From positions 1 through 53,867 of the forward strand of contig CAZNZW010000016.1 in NCBI GenBank assembly GCA_964577615.1: a stretch of 53,867 nt of DNA. The letters run 5' to 3'. Below are positions 32,584 through 41,422 of the stretch, in pieces. The position numbers and the translations under genes were made by a program. Positions within the stretch are counted from its first letter, which is position 1, and each line of letters opens with the position of its first letter. Source of the DNA: QNYZ01 sp964577615 (lineage in GTDB: Bacteria; Desulfobacterota; Desulfobacteria; Desulfobacterales; QNYZ01). The notes beneath the pieces are model-generated. The model worked only from the letters and a program-made list of their open reading frames with translations, made no database searches and was not told the DNA's origin.

Positions 32584-33903
32584 ATGACCATCAATCCACT
32601 GGCCAGCCAATTAAACGAAACCATCGAAACGCATGCCCCGCACATATTTTCCATGCTGTCCGAAACGGGCAAGGCCCTCTTTTTCCCCAAGGGTCTCATT
32701 ACCCAGGGAGCCGAAGCCAAGGAAAAAGCCCACCGGATCAATGCCACCATCGGCATTGCCAAAGAACGCGGGCGGACCATGGCTTTTGAAGCGGTCACCG
32801 ATCTCATCGGCCGGATTCCGCCCCGGGACGCGCTGACCTACGCATCTTCATACGGCATGCCGGCCCTGCGTCAATGCTGGCAGGCGGCCCTGATCGAAAA
32901 AAACCCATCACTGGCCGGAAAAACAATCAGCCTGCCCGTGGTGACCAACGGTATTACCCACGGCATCAGCACCATCGGCGATGTCTGGGTCAACCCCGGC
33001 GACGTCGTTGTCGCCCCGGACATGATGTGGGGAAATTACAACATGATTCTGGGCGTCAAACGCGGCGCGACCTTTATCCACTACCCGTTTTTCGCTGCCG
33101 ACGGCGGATTTAACCTGTCCGGTTTCGAAAAAGCGCTTCAGAAAGGCGCCCAGGTCAACAACAAACTGATTGTCATTCTGAATTTCCCCCATAACCCCAC
33201 CGGCTACACGGTCTCCAAAAGCGAGGGAGCCGCCATGGCCGACATCCTGATCGCCGAGGCCGACCGGGGTACCCGCATCCTGGCGGCCTGTGATGATGCG
33301 TACTTTGGTCTGTTTTTCGAAGAAGAGACCCTCAAGGAATCGCTCTTTGCCCGGCTGTGCGACGGCCATCCCCGCCTGATGGCCGTCAAGCTCGACGGGG
33401 CCACCAAGGAAAACTACGTGTGGGGATTGCGGGTCGGTTTCATCACCTACGGCGGTGTCATCTCCGGCGCGACGGCACCGGTCTACGAAGCGCTGGAAAA
33501 AAAGACCGCCGGGTGCATCCGGGGCACCATTTCCAACGCCTCCCATGTGGGCCAGACGATCGTTTACCAGTCCATGCAGGATAAGCGGTACGCTGACGAG
33601 AAAAAAGAAAAGTTCGATATCATGAAAAAGCGGGCCGCCCGCGTCAAAACCGTGGTGGCCGACCCGAAATACGGGGACAGCTTCAGCGCCTATCCCTTTA
33701 ACTCCGGATATTTCATGTGCATCCGCCTGAAAACAGTCGACGCCGAAGCCCTGAGACGTCACCTCCTCGAAAAATACGGCGTGGGCCTGATCTCACTGGG
33801 AGCAACCGATCTGCGCGTGGCTTTCTCCTGCCTTGAAGAGGACGAAGTCACCCTCTTATTTGATACCATTCTGAAAGGAATCAAAGAACTCGAAAGCGCC
33901 TGA
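32584..33903 (+). CDS. PLP-dependent aminotransferase, class I/II fold
   Basis: 439 aa. Fold-type I transaminase. Visible blocks are ALTYASSYGMPALRQCWQAA, PVVTNGITHGISTI, PDMMWGNYNMI, LNFPHNPTGYT (substrate/PLP contact Asn), ACDDAYFGLF (Asp/Tyr), and KLDGATKENYVWGLRVGF, where the lysine of GATKE is the expected PLP Schiff-base residue. The C-terminal domain includes LRVAFSCLEE with the carboxylate-binding Arg. The amino-acid substrate cannot be told. The ATG at 32584 has CAGGAG upstream; the frame from 32473 is an unsupported extension. Stands alone and converges on truA. Confidence 0.82.
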   Translation: MTINPLASQLNETIETHAPHIFSMLSETGKALFFPKGLITQGAEAKEKAHRINATIGIAKERGRTMAFEAVTDLIGRIPPRDALTYASSYGMPALRQCWQAALIEKNPSLAGKTISLPVVTNGITHGISTIGDVWVNPGDVVVAPDMMWGNYNMILGVKRGATFIHYPFFAADGGFNLSGFEKALQKGAQVNNKLIVILNFPHNPTGYTVSKSEGAAMADILIAEADRGTRILAACDDAYFGLFFEEETLKESLFARLCDGHPRLMAVKLDGATKENYVWGLRVGFITYGGVISGATAPVYEALEKKTAGCIRGTISNASHVGQTIVYQSMQDKRYADEKKEKFDIMKKRAARVKTVVADPKYGDSFSAYPFNSGYFMCIRLKTVDAEALRRHLLEKYGVGLISLGATDLRVAFSCLEEDEVTLLFDTILKGIKELESA

Positions 33904-33920
33904 CGCCATCACCGGCCGGG

Positions 33921-34709
33921 TCACTTCACCCGATTTTCTCCGGTCGGCGGGCCCGTCTTTCCCGCTTCCGGATAAAACACCCGCACGAGAAACAGTCCCT
34001 GGGGCGGCGCCGTGGGCCCGGCCTGACCGCGATCCCGGGCGGCCATAATCCGCCGGAAATCATCCACTGTGATTCTGGCCTGCCCGACCGCCACCAGGGT
34101 GCCCACGATATTTCTCACCATAAACCGTAAAAACCCGTCCGCCTGGATCTCAAAAACGATACGGTCGGTATTCTGCCGGATAACGTCAGCCGTCAGCACC
34201 CGGCGCACGGTACTGGCCCGGGGACTGCCCGCCCCTTCAAAAGATTTAAAATCATGGGTACCAGACAGGTGACCGGCCGCCATCCGCATGGCTTCGATAT
34301 CGAGGGGGTGGCGCAGATGCCAGGTATATTGACGGCCAACGGCCGTGGCCCAGGGCCGATTTAAGATTCGATAGCGGTAAATCTTGCTGACGGCGTCATA
34401 GCGGGGATGAAAGGCATCGGAAACCGTTTCCAGTGAATGAATAACAATATCCGGCGGCAGGAGGCTGTTCAGTCCTTTGTGGAGTACGCGCGCGGACAAT
34501 CGGGTATGGCAGGTAAAACCGGCCACCTGACCCAGGGCATGGACGCCGGCGTCCGTGCGCCCCGACCCGCTGACCCGCACAGGCTGCCCGGTCATGCGGT
34601 GCAGGGCATTTTCGATTGCGCCCTGGATGGTCGGCACATCGTTCTGAATCTGCCACCCGCTGTAACCGGTGCCGTCGTATTCAACAATCATCTTAAACGC
34701 CGTGGTCAT
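33921..34709 (-). CDS. truA: tRNA pseudouridine(38-40) synthase
   Basis: 262 aa. Makes pseudouridine at positions 38-40 of the tRNA anticodon arm. The catalytic Asp lies in SGSGRTDAGVHALGQVAGF, preceded by YDGTGYSGWQIQ and followed by YRYRILNRP. The FLRFMVRNIVGTLVAVG helix near the C-terminus is typical. Length is normal. It is convergent with the aminotransferase gene, 17 bases apart, and lies 42 bases downstream of the AEC transporter gene on the same strand. Confidence 0.93.
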   Translation of the reverse strand: MTTAFKMIVEYDGTGYSGWQIQNDVPTIQGAIENALHRMTGQPVRVSGSGRTDAGVHALGQVAGFTCHTRLSARVLHKGLNSLLPPDIVIHSLETVSDAFHPRYDAVSKIYRYRILNRPWATAVGRQYTWHLRHPLDIEAMRMAAGHLSGTHDFKSFEGAGSPRASTVRRVLTADVIRQNTDRIVFEIQADGFLRFMVRNIVGTLVAVGQARITVDDFRRIMAARDRGQAGPTAPPQGLFLVRVFYPEAGKTGPPTGENRVK

Positions 34710-34751
34710 TCGCCCCGCCCTTTCCCGCTCCGTTATATTTTCCGGCCAGCC

Positions 34752-35669
34752 TTAAAACCCCCATACAAGCACCGCGCTTAATGAGAAAAAAGATAAAATC
34801 GTCGACAGCAGAATCGTTGCCGAAGCCAGATCGGTATCACTGTCCAGCTGGCCCGACAATACAAAGATACCCGTTGCCGTCGGCATGGCGAAAAAGAGCA
34901 TGGCCACCTGACGGGTCATACCGGTTACATCAAAAATCGATAGAAAAAAGGTCCCTGTAACAGGCAGCAGAATCAGTTTGATTCCGGCGGCCAGCACGGC
35001 GGCCGGGAAATAATTTTTAAGGGTCTTGACGGTCAACGCGCCGCCAATGGACAACAGGGCCAGGGGCAAAGTCACCGCAGCAGCCAGCCGGAATGTATTC
35101 TCCACAAAAACGGGAAATCCCCGAAAAAACCGCGCATAGAGCATGCCGGCAACGCAGGCGAGGATCAGGGGGTTGACGATCAGCGCCCGTCCTGTCAGTC
35201 GAACCCGTTCCTTAAAACCAACTTTTTTACCGGAAAACCAGATCAGCGTCGCCACGGCCAGTACATTGATCAACGGAATCATGACACCGATCAGGATGCC
35301 GAAATAGCGGACACCGGGTTCCCCCAGAGCATTCATAATCACGGCCACCGCGATATAGGTGTTGAAACGGAAGCAGCTCTGGGCAAAAGTCCCCGCCTGG
35401 AATGCACCGATCCGAAAGAGCCGGATCGCCAGGATACTGGCCCCGTATACCACGGCCAGGGTACAGAAAGCCGCCTGGCAATATCCCCAGTCAAGCCCTG
35501 ACTGGATCGGCGTCCCCCCGATTTTCCAGAAAAGCAGTATGGGGAAAAAAATAAAATAGATCAGGCGGTCCGACATTTTTAAAAAGCGGTCGCTGGTGAA
35601 GCCACCCGCCTTCAGAAAATGCCCCAGCACCACCAGCGCCAGGACAGGAAACAGATTATTGACTATCAT
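34752..35669 (-). CDS. AEC-family (auxin efflux carrier-like) transporter
   Basis: 305 aa with about ten hydrophobic segments arranged as two five-helix halves. The start VNNLFPVLALVVLGHFLKAG, the FFPILLFWKIG segment and the C-terminal MLFFAMPTATGIFVLSGQ are typical of bacterial AEC proteins (such as YfdV and MdcF-type carriers). These move malonate, malate or other anions; the substrate here is unknown. Start at ATG 35669, preceded by AAGGCG; the frame from 35753 runs into the divergent kdsD leader. It may share a transcript with truA. Confidence 0.82.
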   Translation of the reverse strand: MIVNNLFPVLALVVLGHFLKAGGFTSDRFLKMSDRLIYFIFFPILLFWKIGGTPIQSGLDWGYCQAAFCTLAVVYGASILAIRLFRIGAFQAGTFAQSCFRFNTYIAVAVIMNALGEPGVRYFGILIGVMIPLINVLAVATLIWFSGKKVGFKERVRLTGRALIVNPLILACVAGMLYARFFRGFPVFVENTFRLAAAVTLPLALLSIGGALTVKTLKNYFPAAVLAAGIKLILLPVTGTFFLSIFDVTGMTRQVAMLFFAMPTATGIFVLSGQLDSDTDLASATILLSTILSFFSLSAVLVWGF

Positions 35670-35778
35670 TGTCGCCTTGTATTTAGCCCTTTGATTTCCG
35701 GAAGGGATATTGTATAAACGATCGATAAAATCTTTATGTAAAGATCCATCCACTAAATGTCAACGACTGCCACGACGC

Positions 35779-36864
35779 ATGAACGCTCACGACAAATCAT
35801 CAATCATCATCGAAACTGCCCGAAACGTTCTGACCCTTGAGGCGGACTGCCTGACGGCCCTGGTAGACCGGGTTGACCGGCGTTTCGAAAAAATGGTCAA
35901 CTGCATATTTCGCGCCAGGGGGCGGCTGATCGTCAGCGGCATCGGTAAATCCGGCATCGTTGGGCAAAAAATCGTCGCCACGCTGAACAGCACCGGCACG
36001 CGCAGCCTCTTCCTGCATCCGGTGGAAGCCATGCACGGCGATCTGGGTCAGGTGGGGCCGGAGGATGTGTTTCTGGCGCTGTCATACAGCGGCGAAACCG
36101 ATGAACTGAGCATGCTGTTGTCGAGTATCCGCCGCATGGGTTGCCCCATCATCGCCTTCACCGGCCATCCGGTCGACTCCACGCTGGCCCGCGCCAGTGA
36201 TATTGTCATTGATGTCAGCGTCGCCCGGGAAGCCTGCCCCATGGGGCTGGCCCCGACCACAAGTACCACCGCCATGCTGGCCATGGGAGATGCCCTGGCC
36301 GTCGTACTGATTAACAAACACCGGTTTAAGGCCAGTGATTTTAAAAAAATACATCCTGGCGGCCATCTGGGGCAACGCCTTGCCGGCTGCATCGGTGACA
36401 TCATGATCACCGGCTATAATCTGCCCGTTGTATCCCCGAAAGCACTGATGACCGATGCGCTTGACACCATGGAGAAGGGCGGCCTGGGCGTTGCCCTGGT
36501 GGCAGACAAAGACCGCCGGCTAACCGGCATTATCACGGATGGCGACATCCGGCGCATGCTGGTCAACAAAACGGATATCGCCGCGGCCCGGGTGGCCGAC
36601 GTCATGACATCGGCGCCCCGGACTGCCCGCCCGGCGGCCGCGGTGTACGATGTTCTCTACCTGATGGAAACCCACCAGATCACCGTCCTGCCCATTGTCG
36701 ATGACACCCGGACGATTCTCGGCGTTGTCCACCTGCATGATATTCTGGGGAAGGGAAAGTTCCGATTCGATCCGGAACGGCCGGAACACCGTACGGACAA
36801 CCAAACCGGGAGGGGCAGCGCCTCCTCCCCAAAAAACCGGATATCTTCCAATGACAACACCTGA
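35779..36864 (+). CDS. kdsD: Arabinose-5-phosphate isomerase (KpsF/GutQ family)
   Basis: 361 aa. Converts ribulose-5-phosphate to arabinose-5-phosphate, the first step to KDO for lipopolysaccharide. The SIS domain carries VSGIGKSGIVGQKIVATLNS, FLHPVEAMHGDLGQV and LSYSGETDEL. Two CBS domains follow (ALMTDALDTMEKGGLG and VADVMTSAPRTARPAAAVYD). The tail after LGKGKFRFD is about 30 residues longer than usual, polar and rich in Ser/Asn/Arg. The last 14 bases overlap the start of the phosphofructokinase gene in another frame, so the two are coupled. Confidence 0.9.
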   Translation: MNAHDKSSIIIETARNVLTLEADCLTALVDRVDRRFEKMVNCIFRARGRLIVSGIGKSGIVGQKIVATLNSTGTRSLFLHPVEAMHGDLGQVGPEDVFLALSYSGETDELSMLLSSIRRMGCPIIAFTGHPVDSTLARASDIVIDVSVAREACPMGLAPTTSTTAMLAMGDALAVVLINKHRFKASDFKKIHPGGHLGQRLAGCIGDIMITGYNLPVVSPKALMTDALDTMEKGGLGVALVADKDRRLTGIITDGDIRRMLVNKTDIAAARVADVMTSAPRTARPAAAVYDVLYLMETHQITVLPIVDDTRTILGVVHLHDILGKGKFRFDPERPEHRTDNQTGRGSASSPKNRISSNDNT

Positions 36865-38227
36865 CGCGCCATCGATCAACACCACTATTGAATCCCTGGG
36901 ACAGGCGACCATTCCATCGCCCATGGCCGACCCGCTGAAAAACGCCCCGGTCGGTTTCATCACGGATACTGACCGCGTTTTAATCGAGGTCGATGCCGAA
37001 AAAATCACCTCCGCCGCCCGGAAAGGGCGCCCGCTGCCCGCGCTGGAATGCGCTGGCCCCAGACGCCGGATCTATTTTGACCCAAGTAAAATCCGCTGTG
37101 CCATTGTCACCTGCGGTGGTATCTGCCCGGGTCTGAATGCCATTATCCGCTCCGTCGTACTCGAATTGTACTATCGATACGGCGTGCGGCACATTTACGG
37201 CATCCGCTACGGCCTGCAGGGATTTATCCCCGAATACCACCATGATGTCCTGGAGCTGTCGCCATCGGTCGCCGGTGACATTATGAAAAAGGGCGGCACC
37301 ATTCTCGGCTCTTCCCGGGGGCAGCAGGATCCCGACGCCATCGTCGACAGTCTGCAGCGGATGGGGGTCGGGGCATTGTTCATGGTTGGCGGCGACGGCA
37401 CCCTGGTGGCCGCCACGAAAATCGCCGACACCATCATTGCCCGCGGACTGAAAATCAGCGTTGTGGGCATTCCCAAAACCATCGACAACGACATCTCCAT
37501 GGTCTCGCGCTCTTTTGGCTTTGATACCGCGGTGGAGGTCGCCACCCAGGCCATCCGGGCCGCGCACAATGAAGCGGTTGGTTATCCCAACGGCATCGGG
37601 CTGATCAAATTGATGGGACGTTACTCCGGGTTCATTGCCGCCACGGCCATCCTGGCCGAGCAGGATGCCAATTTCGTTTTGATCCCCGAAGTCGATTTTG
37701 ATCTGACGGGCCCCGGCGGCCTGTTCGATAAGCTGAAAGACCGGCTGGCCCGCCGTCACCACGCTGTTATCGTGGCCGCCGAAGGCGCCGGACAGAAATT
37801 TTTCAATACCACGGCAGACCGGTGGGACAAGTCGGGCAACCTGCGTCTGCAGGATATCGGCCGCTATTTGAAAAAGCGGATCGGCGACTATTTCAAAAGT
37901 GAAGGCATCGATATCACGATTAAATATATTGATCCAAGCTATATGATCCGCAGCCTTCCGGCCAACGCCAATGACCGGGTTTTCTGCAACTTTCTAGGCC
38001 GCAATGCCGTCCATGCCGCCATGGCCGGCAAAACCAAGGTACTGGTCGGCCACTGGAACAACCATTTTGTCCACATACCGATGCAATTGTCCGCAGGCAA
38101 ACGCAAACAGATCGACCCCGGAAGTGAGTTGTGGTGCGGCGTGCTGGCTGCCACCGGGCAGGGCGCCCTGACAGCGGCGGCGGGCAAGTCGGAAGGATTG
38201 AAAGCCGGGAAACCGGCTGACGGATAA
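36851..38227 (+). CDS. 6-phosphofructokinase, plant-like/TP0108-type
   Basis: 458 aa. Phosphorylates fructose-6-phosphate in glycolysis. Conserved blocks are CAIVTCGGICPGLNAIIR, YGIRYGLQGF, GGTILGSSRG, MVGGDGTLVAA, GIPKTIDNDI and KLMGRYSGFIAA. Donor specificity residues are split: Gly follows GGD, as in ATP enzymes, but Lys is present in PKTIDND, as in pyrophosphate enzymes. That Gly/Lys pair is what I recall for the plant-like ATP-PFK branch, so ATP is the more likely donor. ATG at 36851 overlaps kdsD; the larger frame from 36695 lies fully inside kdsD and is rejected. The gene converges on the lipoprotein gene, 7 bases away. Confidence 0.85.
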   Translation: MTTPDAPSINTTIESLGQATIPSPMADPLKNAPVGFITDTDRVLIEVDAEKITSAARKGRPLPALECAGPRRRIYFDPSKIRCAIVTCGGICPGLNAIIRSVVLELYYRYGVRHIYGIRYGLQGFIPEYHHDVLELSPSVAGDIMKKGGTILGSSRGQQDPDAIVDSLQRMGVGALFMVGGDGTLVAATKIADTIIARGLKISVVGIPKTIDNDISMVSRSFGFDTAVEVATQAIRAAHNEAVGYPNGIGLIKLMGRYSGFIAATAILAEQDANFVLIPEVDFDLTGPGGLFDKLKDRLARRHHAVIVAAEGAGQKFFNTTADRWDKSGNLRLQDIGRYLKKRIGDYFKSEGIDITIKYIDPSYMIRSLPANANDRVFCNFLGRNAVHAAMAGKTKVLVGHWNNHFVHIPMQLSAGKRKQIDPGSELWCGVLAATGQGALTAAAGKSEGLKAGKPADG

Positions 38228-38234
38228 TCAGAAT

Positions 38235-40136
38235 TCAGGGGGTGACTTCAAGGAATTGATCCCCCTTGATTTCGAGCAACTGGATTTTTTTATCCACATC
38301 GCCGTCGGGGAGAAACGTCGTTGTCCCGGTGAGGCCCGGATATGCCGATACAGCCAGGAGCGCGTCCCGGACGTCACTGCGATAAGTCATGCCGGGTCGA
38401 TTCGTCACCTGAAACAGAATCATCGCCGTATCGTAGGCCACGGCCTCGATAAACCCTGGTTTTTTGCCGAAATCATTTTCAAACCCCACTGCAAATCCTG
38501 CCACGGCGGGCATCGCCGATTCCGGAAAAAAGCCAACCGGTAAAATGCTTCCCTGGACAAATGACCGTGCCATGTCAATCAGCGCCGGCGAATACCACAG
38601 ATTCGTCCCCAGCAGGTATATGTCCCGGATATCCTGGTAGGCCAGCTGCGGAATCAGCAGCCCGGCCCTTTCCGATCCGTCCGGGATAAAAATCGCGTCA
38701 AAATCGACCACCGCCCGGGTGTCCTTGTTCTTTCCCTTTTTATATTGCTTGATCAGTTTTTTAATGGCATCGGCAAAATCGGTCTGGTCGGGCGTGTAGG
38801 CTTCGATCTGGGTTAATTTTCCGCCATATGCGGCGACCTGGTCCCAGAATTCGTGCATAAAGGTGATACCATACTTCTCCGCAGGGTAAAGCACGGCAAA
38901 CCGGTGGATGCCCAGCGTATTGATCGCATATCCGGCCAGCGCGGCTGTTTGAATCCGGGGCGTTATGAAATTGCGAAAAACATAATCACCGGTCTGTGGA
39001 ATGCCCTCTTTCTGCGTCATGGCAATCATGGGGATACCCAGTTCCTGGGCTTTTTCGGCCACAATGGCTGCCGTCACCATGGGACCGATGATCGCCGAAA
39101 CATCGGCATCGGCCAGCGCCTGGAAGGCCGCCACGGCTTTTTCAGGATCAGCGCCGGTGTCCTTGACGATAATCCGGACAGATGGATTCCCGGCGCCGGC
39201 CGTAAATTGATTCAGCGCATACTCCACGCCGTTGAGGGCCTGGAGACCGAATTGGGCATATGGCCCGCTCAGCGGAAAAAGGCAGCCGATCGTTTTACGC
39301 GTCAGGGTCATCTCTTCAATATCGGCAATTGTTTCCCGCGCCGATATCGCCCGTGGGTCATCCGGGAACCGATCGCTGAATTCACTTAATATCCGCCGGG
39401 CATCAACGTATTCTTCGGCCACCATCAGCCGGTTACCCAGCAGAAATAACAGGCTCCCCCGGGCCGGCCCCGAATCCAGCCGCTCCGTCAATCCTTCCAA
39501 ATCAGCCAGCGACAATGGGGCCACCGCCGTTTCCAGCGCTTCTTCCATCTCGGGCCGCTCCGCATCCGGGGATAGATTATACGCTTCGGCGTATGCCACC
39601 GCCGCGTCGCTGTTCATCGCCCTGGCCAGGTAGGCATTTCCCAGCAGACGATAGATCTGCGCCCGTTCCGGCACCGTCTTGATGGCGTCTAAGGCATCGG
39701 GCGCCGTGTCGATGATCCGGTCAAAATCCTGTTCGGCGGCCAGCAGGGTAAGCATCTTCATATAGCTGTCCCCCGCCCAGACACTGTGCGGTGATTCGCT
39801 GATAATGCGTTGATAGGCATCGATCGCACCGGCCGCATCCCCGAAGCTTTCAGCCAGCATGCCCCGCTGCATCAGCGCCTCGGCAACACGGGCATCCCTG
39901 GGAAACCGGGTCAGATAATCTCCGAACAGGCGGAAAGCTTTCCGGTCGTCCTGTTTTTCCAGGGCGGCGTGTGCCGCGGTGAGAAGTGATTCGGCAGTGG
40001 CCGGCTCAGGTTTTGCCGGCAAAGTGACCGGTATCGGTGTTGCCACCGGCGACGAGGCGATCGGTCTGGGCGCACAGGCAAGCAGGCTGCCGATCCAGGC
40101 AGCCAGCAAAACGGCCATCACAAGATTGCGTTTCAT
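38235..40136 (-). CDS. LpoA-like penicillin-binding-protein activator lipoprotein
   Basis: 633 aa. The signal peptide ends in a lipobox (GSLLAC, Cys21), so it should be an outer-membrane lipoprotein. Residues about 45-270 are TPR-like (AFRLFGDYLTRFPRDARVAE, GAIDAYQRIISESPHSVWAG). From about residue 280 it has a type I periplasmic-binding fold (KTIGCLFPLSGPYAQFGLQA, IIGPMVTAAIVAEKAQELGI, FRNFITPRIQTAALAGYA). TPR plus this fold is the layout of LpoA, which stimulates PBP1A. It could instead be a leucine-type binding protein, but the lipobox and TPR region argue for LpoA. No partner genes adjoin it. Confidence 0.8.
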   Translation of the reverse strand: MKRNLVMAVLLAAWIGSLLACAPRPIASSPVATPIPVTLPAKPEPATAESLLTAAHAALEKQDDRKAFRLFGDYLTRFPRDARVAEALMQRGMLAESFGDAAGAIDAYQRIISESPHSVWAGDSYMKMLTLLAAEQDFDRIIDTAPDALDAIKTVPERAQIYRLLGNAYLARAMNSDAAVAYAEAYNLSPDAERPEMEEALETAVAPLSLADLEGLTERLDSGPARGSLLFLLGNRLMVAEEYVDARRILSEFSDRFPDDPRAISARETIADIEEMTLTRKTIGCLFPLSGPYAQFGLQALNGVEYALNQFTAGAGNPSVRIIVKDTGADPEKAVAAFQALADADVSAIIGPMVTAAIVAEKAQELGIPMIAMTQKEGIPQTGDYVFRNFITPRIQTAALAGYAINTLGIHRFAVLYPAEKYGITFMHEFWDQVAAYGGKLTQIEAYTPDQTDFADAIKKLIKQYKKGKNKDTRAVVDFDAIFIPDGSERAGLLIPQLAYQDIRDIYLLGTNLWYSPALIDMARSFVQGSILPVGFFPESAMPAVAGFAVGFENDFGKKPGFIEAVAYDTAMILFQVTNRPGMTYRSDVRDALLAVSAYPGLTGTTTFLPDGDVDKKIQLLEIKGDQFLEVTP

Positions 40137-40221
40137 CAGTATGTTATCTTTCTCTTTAACCGGTCAGCGGCAACGCATCCATCAAGGAGGGCCGCCGGGA
40201 CGCATGGACCGATACGGATAA

Positions 40222-41406
40222 TCAGCCACAAAGCTCAAAAAGCGCCGCCGCCCCCATGCCGCCGCCGATACACATGGATTCCACACCGTATTGCGCCCCT
40301 TTGCGCCGCATATTGGCCAGCAGTGTGGCAGCCAGCTTGGCGCCGGTACATCCCAGGGGATGCCCCAGCGCAATGGCGCCGCCGTTGATATTGATTTTAT
40401 CCATGTCGTTATCAATCCCCAGTTCCCGGATGCAGTGAAGGGCCTGGGAAGCAAAGGCCTCGTTGATTTCAAACAGGCCCACGTCCTTGATGTCGACACC
40501 CGCCATTTTGAGTACTCTGGGAATGGCATATTTCGGGCCGACGCCCATTTCGTCCGGCTGGCATCCCACCGTGGTATAGTATTTCAGTTTCGCCACCGGC
40601 GTCAGGCCCAGTTCGTTCATTTTTTCTTCGCTCATGATGACAGTGGCCGCCGCGCCATCGGTGGTCTGGGATGAATTGCCGGCGGTAACGCTGCCACCGG
40701 CGGCAAATACCGGATTGAGCTTGGCCAGTCCCTCCACCGTCGTCCCTTCACGAATCCCGTCGTCAAAATCCTGAAGAACTGTCTCTTTCCGATAGGTACC
40801 GTTTTCCTGCCGGACATACCGGGTCGCCGGCGTGGGAACGAGTTCGGTAAAAAGGCCTTCCTTACGTGCCCGGGCCGCCTTCAACTGCGATTGACAGGCG
40901 AATTCATCCTGATCTTCCCGGGAAACGCCGTAGCGTTTGGCGACGTTCTCCGCAGTAATGCCCATGGACGTATAAAGATCGGCATGCTGCTTGGTCCATT
41001 CGGGATGCGGCCGGGGCATGTGACCCCCCAGAGGCACAAAGCTCATCGACTCCACGCCGCTGCCGATGGTTACCTCCGACCAGCCCGCCATGACACGCAG
41101 CGACGCCTGGGCAATGGCCTCAAGGCCCGATGAGCAGAATCGATTGACGGTGGCCCCGGTCACCTCAACAGGGAACCCGGCCATCAGGGCGGCGACCCGG
41201 CCGATATTCATCCCCTGTTCCGCTTCGGGAAAGGCACAGCCGACCATGATATCTTCCACATCTTTCTTCTCCAGCGTCGGTGTTTTTTTGACCGCCGCAT
41301 CAAGGATAAACGCAATCAGATCCTCGGGCCGGGTCTGGCTGAACGCTCCTTTTTTTCGTTTGCACCCGGGAGTCCTGACGGATGTCACGATATAGGCATC
41401 TCTCAT
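40222..41406 (-). CDS. Acetyl-CoA C-acyltransferase (thiolase)
   Basis: 394 aa. Cleaves 3-ketoacyl-CoA with CoA in the last step of beta-oxidation. The acyl-accepting C91 is in VNRFCSSGLEAIAQ, the His of NEAFASQ and of ALGHPLGCTGAKL follow, and the base Cys lies in CIGGGMGAA near the end. Length and motifs fit a FadA-type thiolase. It is 16 bases downstream of the FadN-like gene, so the two form one operon. AAGGAGG precedes the ATG. The direction (degradation or synthesis) is not decided by sequence. Confidence 0.92.
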   Translation of the reverse strand: MRDAYIVTSVRTPGCKRKKGAFSQTRPEDLIAFILDAAVKKTPTLEKKDVEDIMVGCAFPEAEQGMNIGRVAALMAGFPVEVTGATVNRFCSSGLEAIAQASLRVMAGWSEVTIGSGVESMSFVPLGGHMPRPHPEWTKQHADLYTSMGITAENVAKRYGVSREDQDEFACQSQLKAARARKEGLFTELVPTPATRYVRQENGTYRKETVLQDFDDGIREGTTVEGLAKLNPVFAAGGSVTAGNSSQTTDGAAATVIMSEEKMNELGLTPVAKLKYYTTVGCQPDEMGVGPKYAIPRVLKMAGVDIKDVGLFEINEAFASQALHCIRELGIDNDMDKININGGAIALGHPLGCTGAKLAATLLANMRRKGAQYGVESMCIGGGMGAAALFELCG

Positions 41407-41422
41407 GGGGTCTTCCTCCTTT

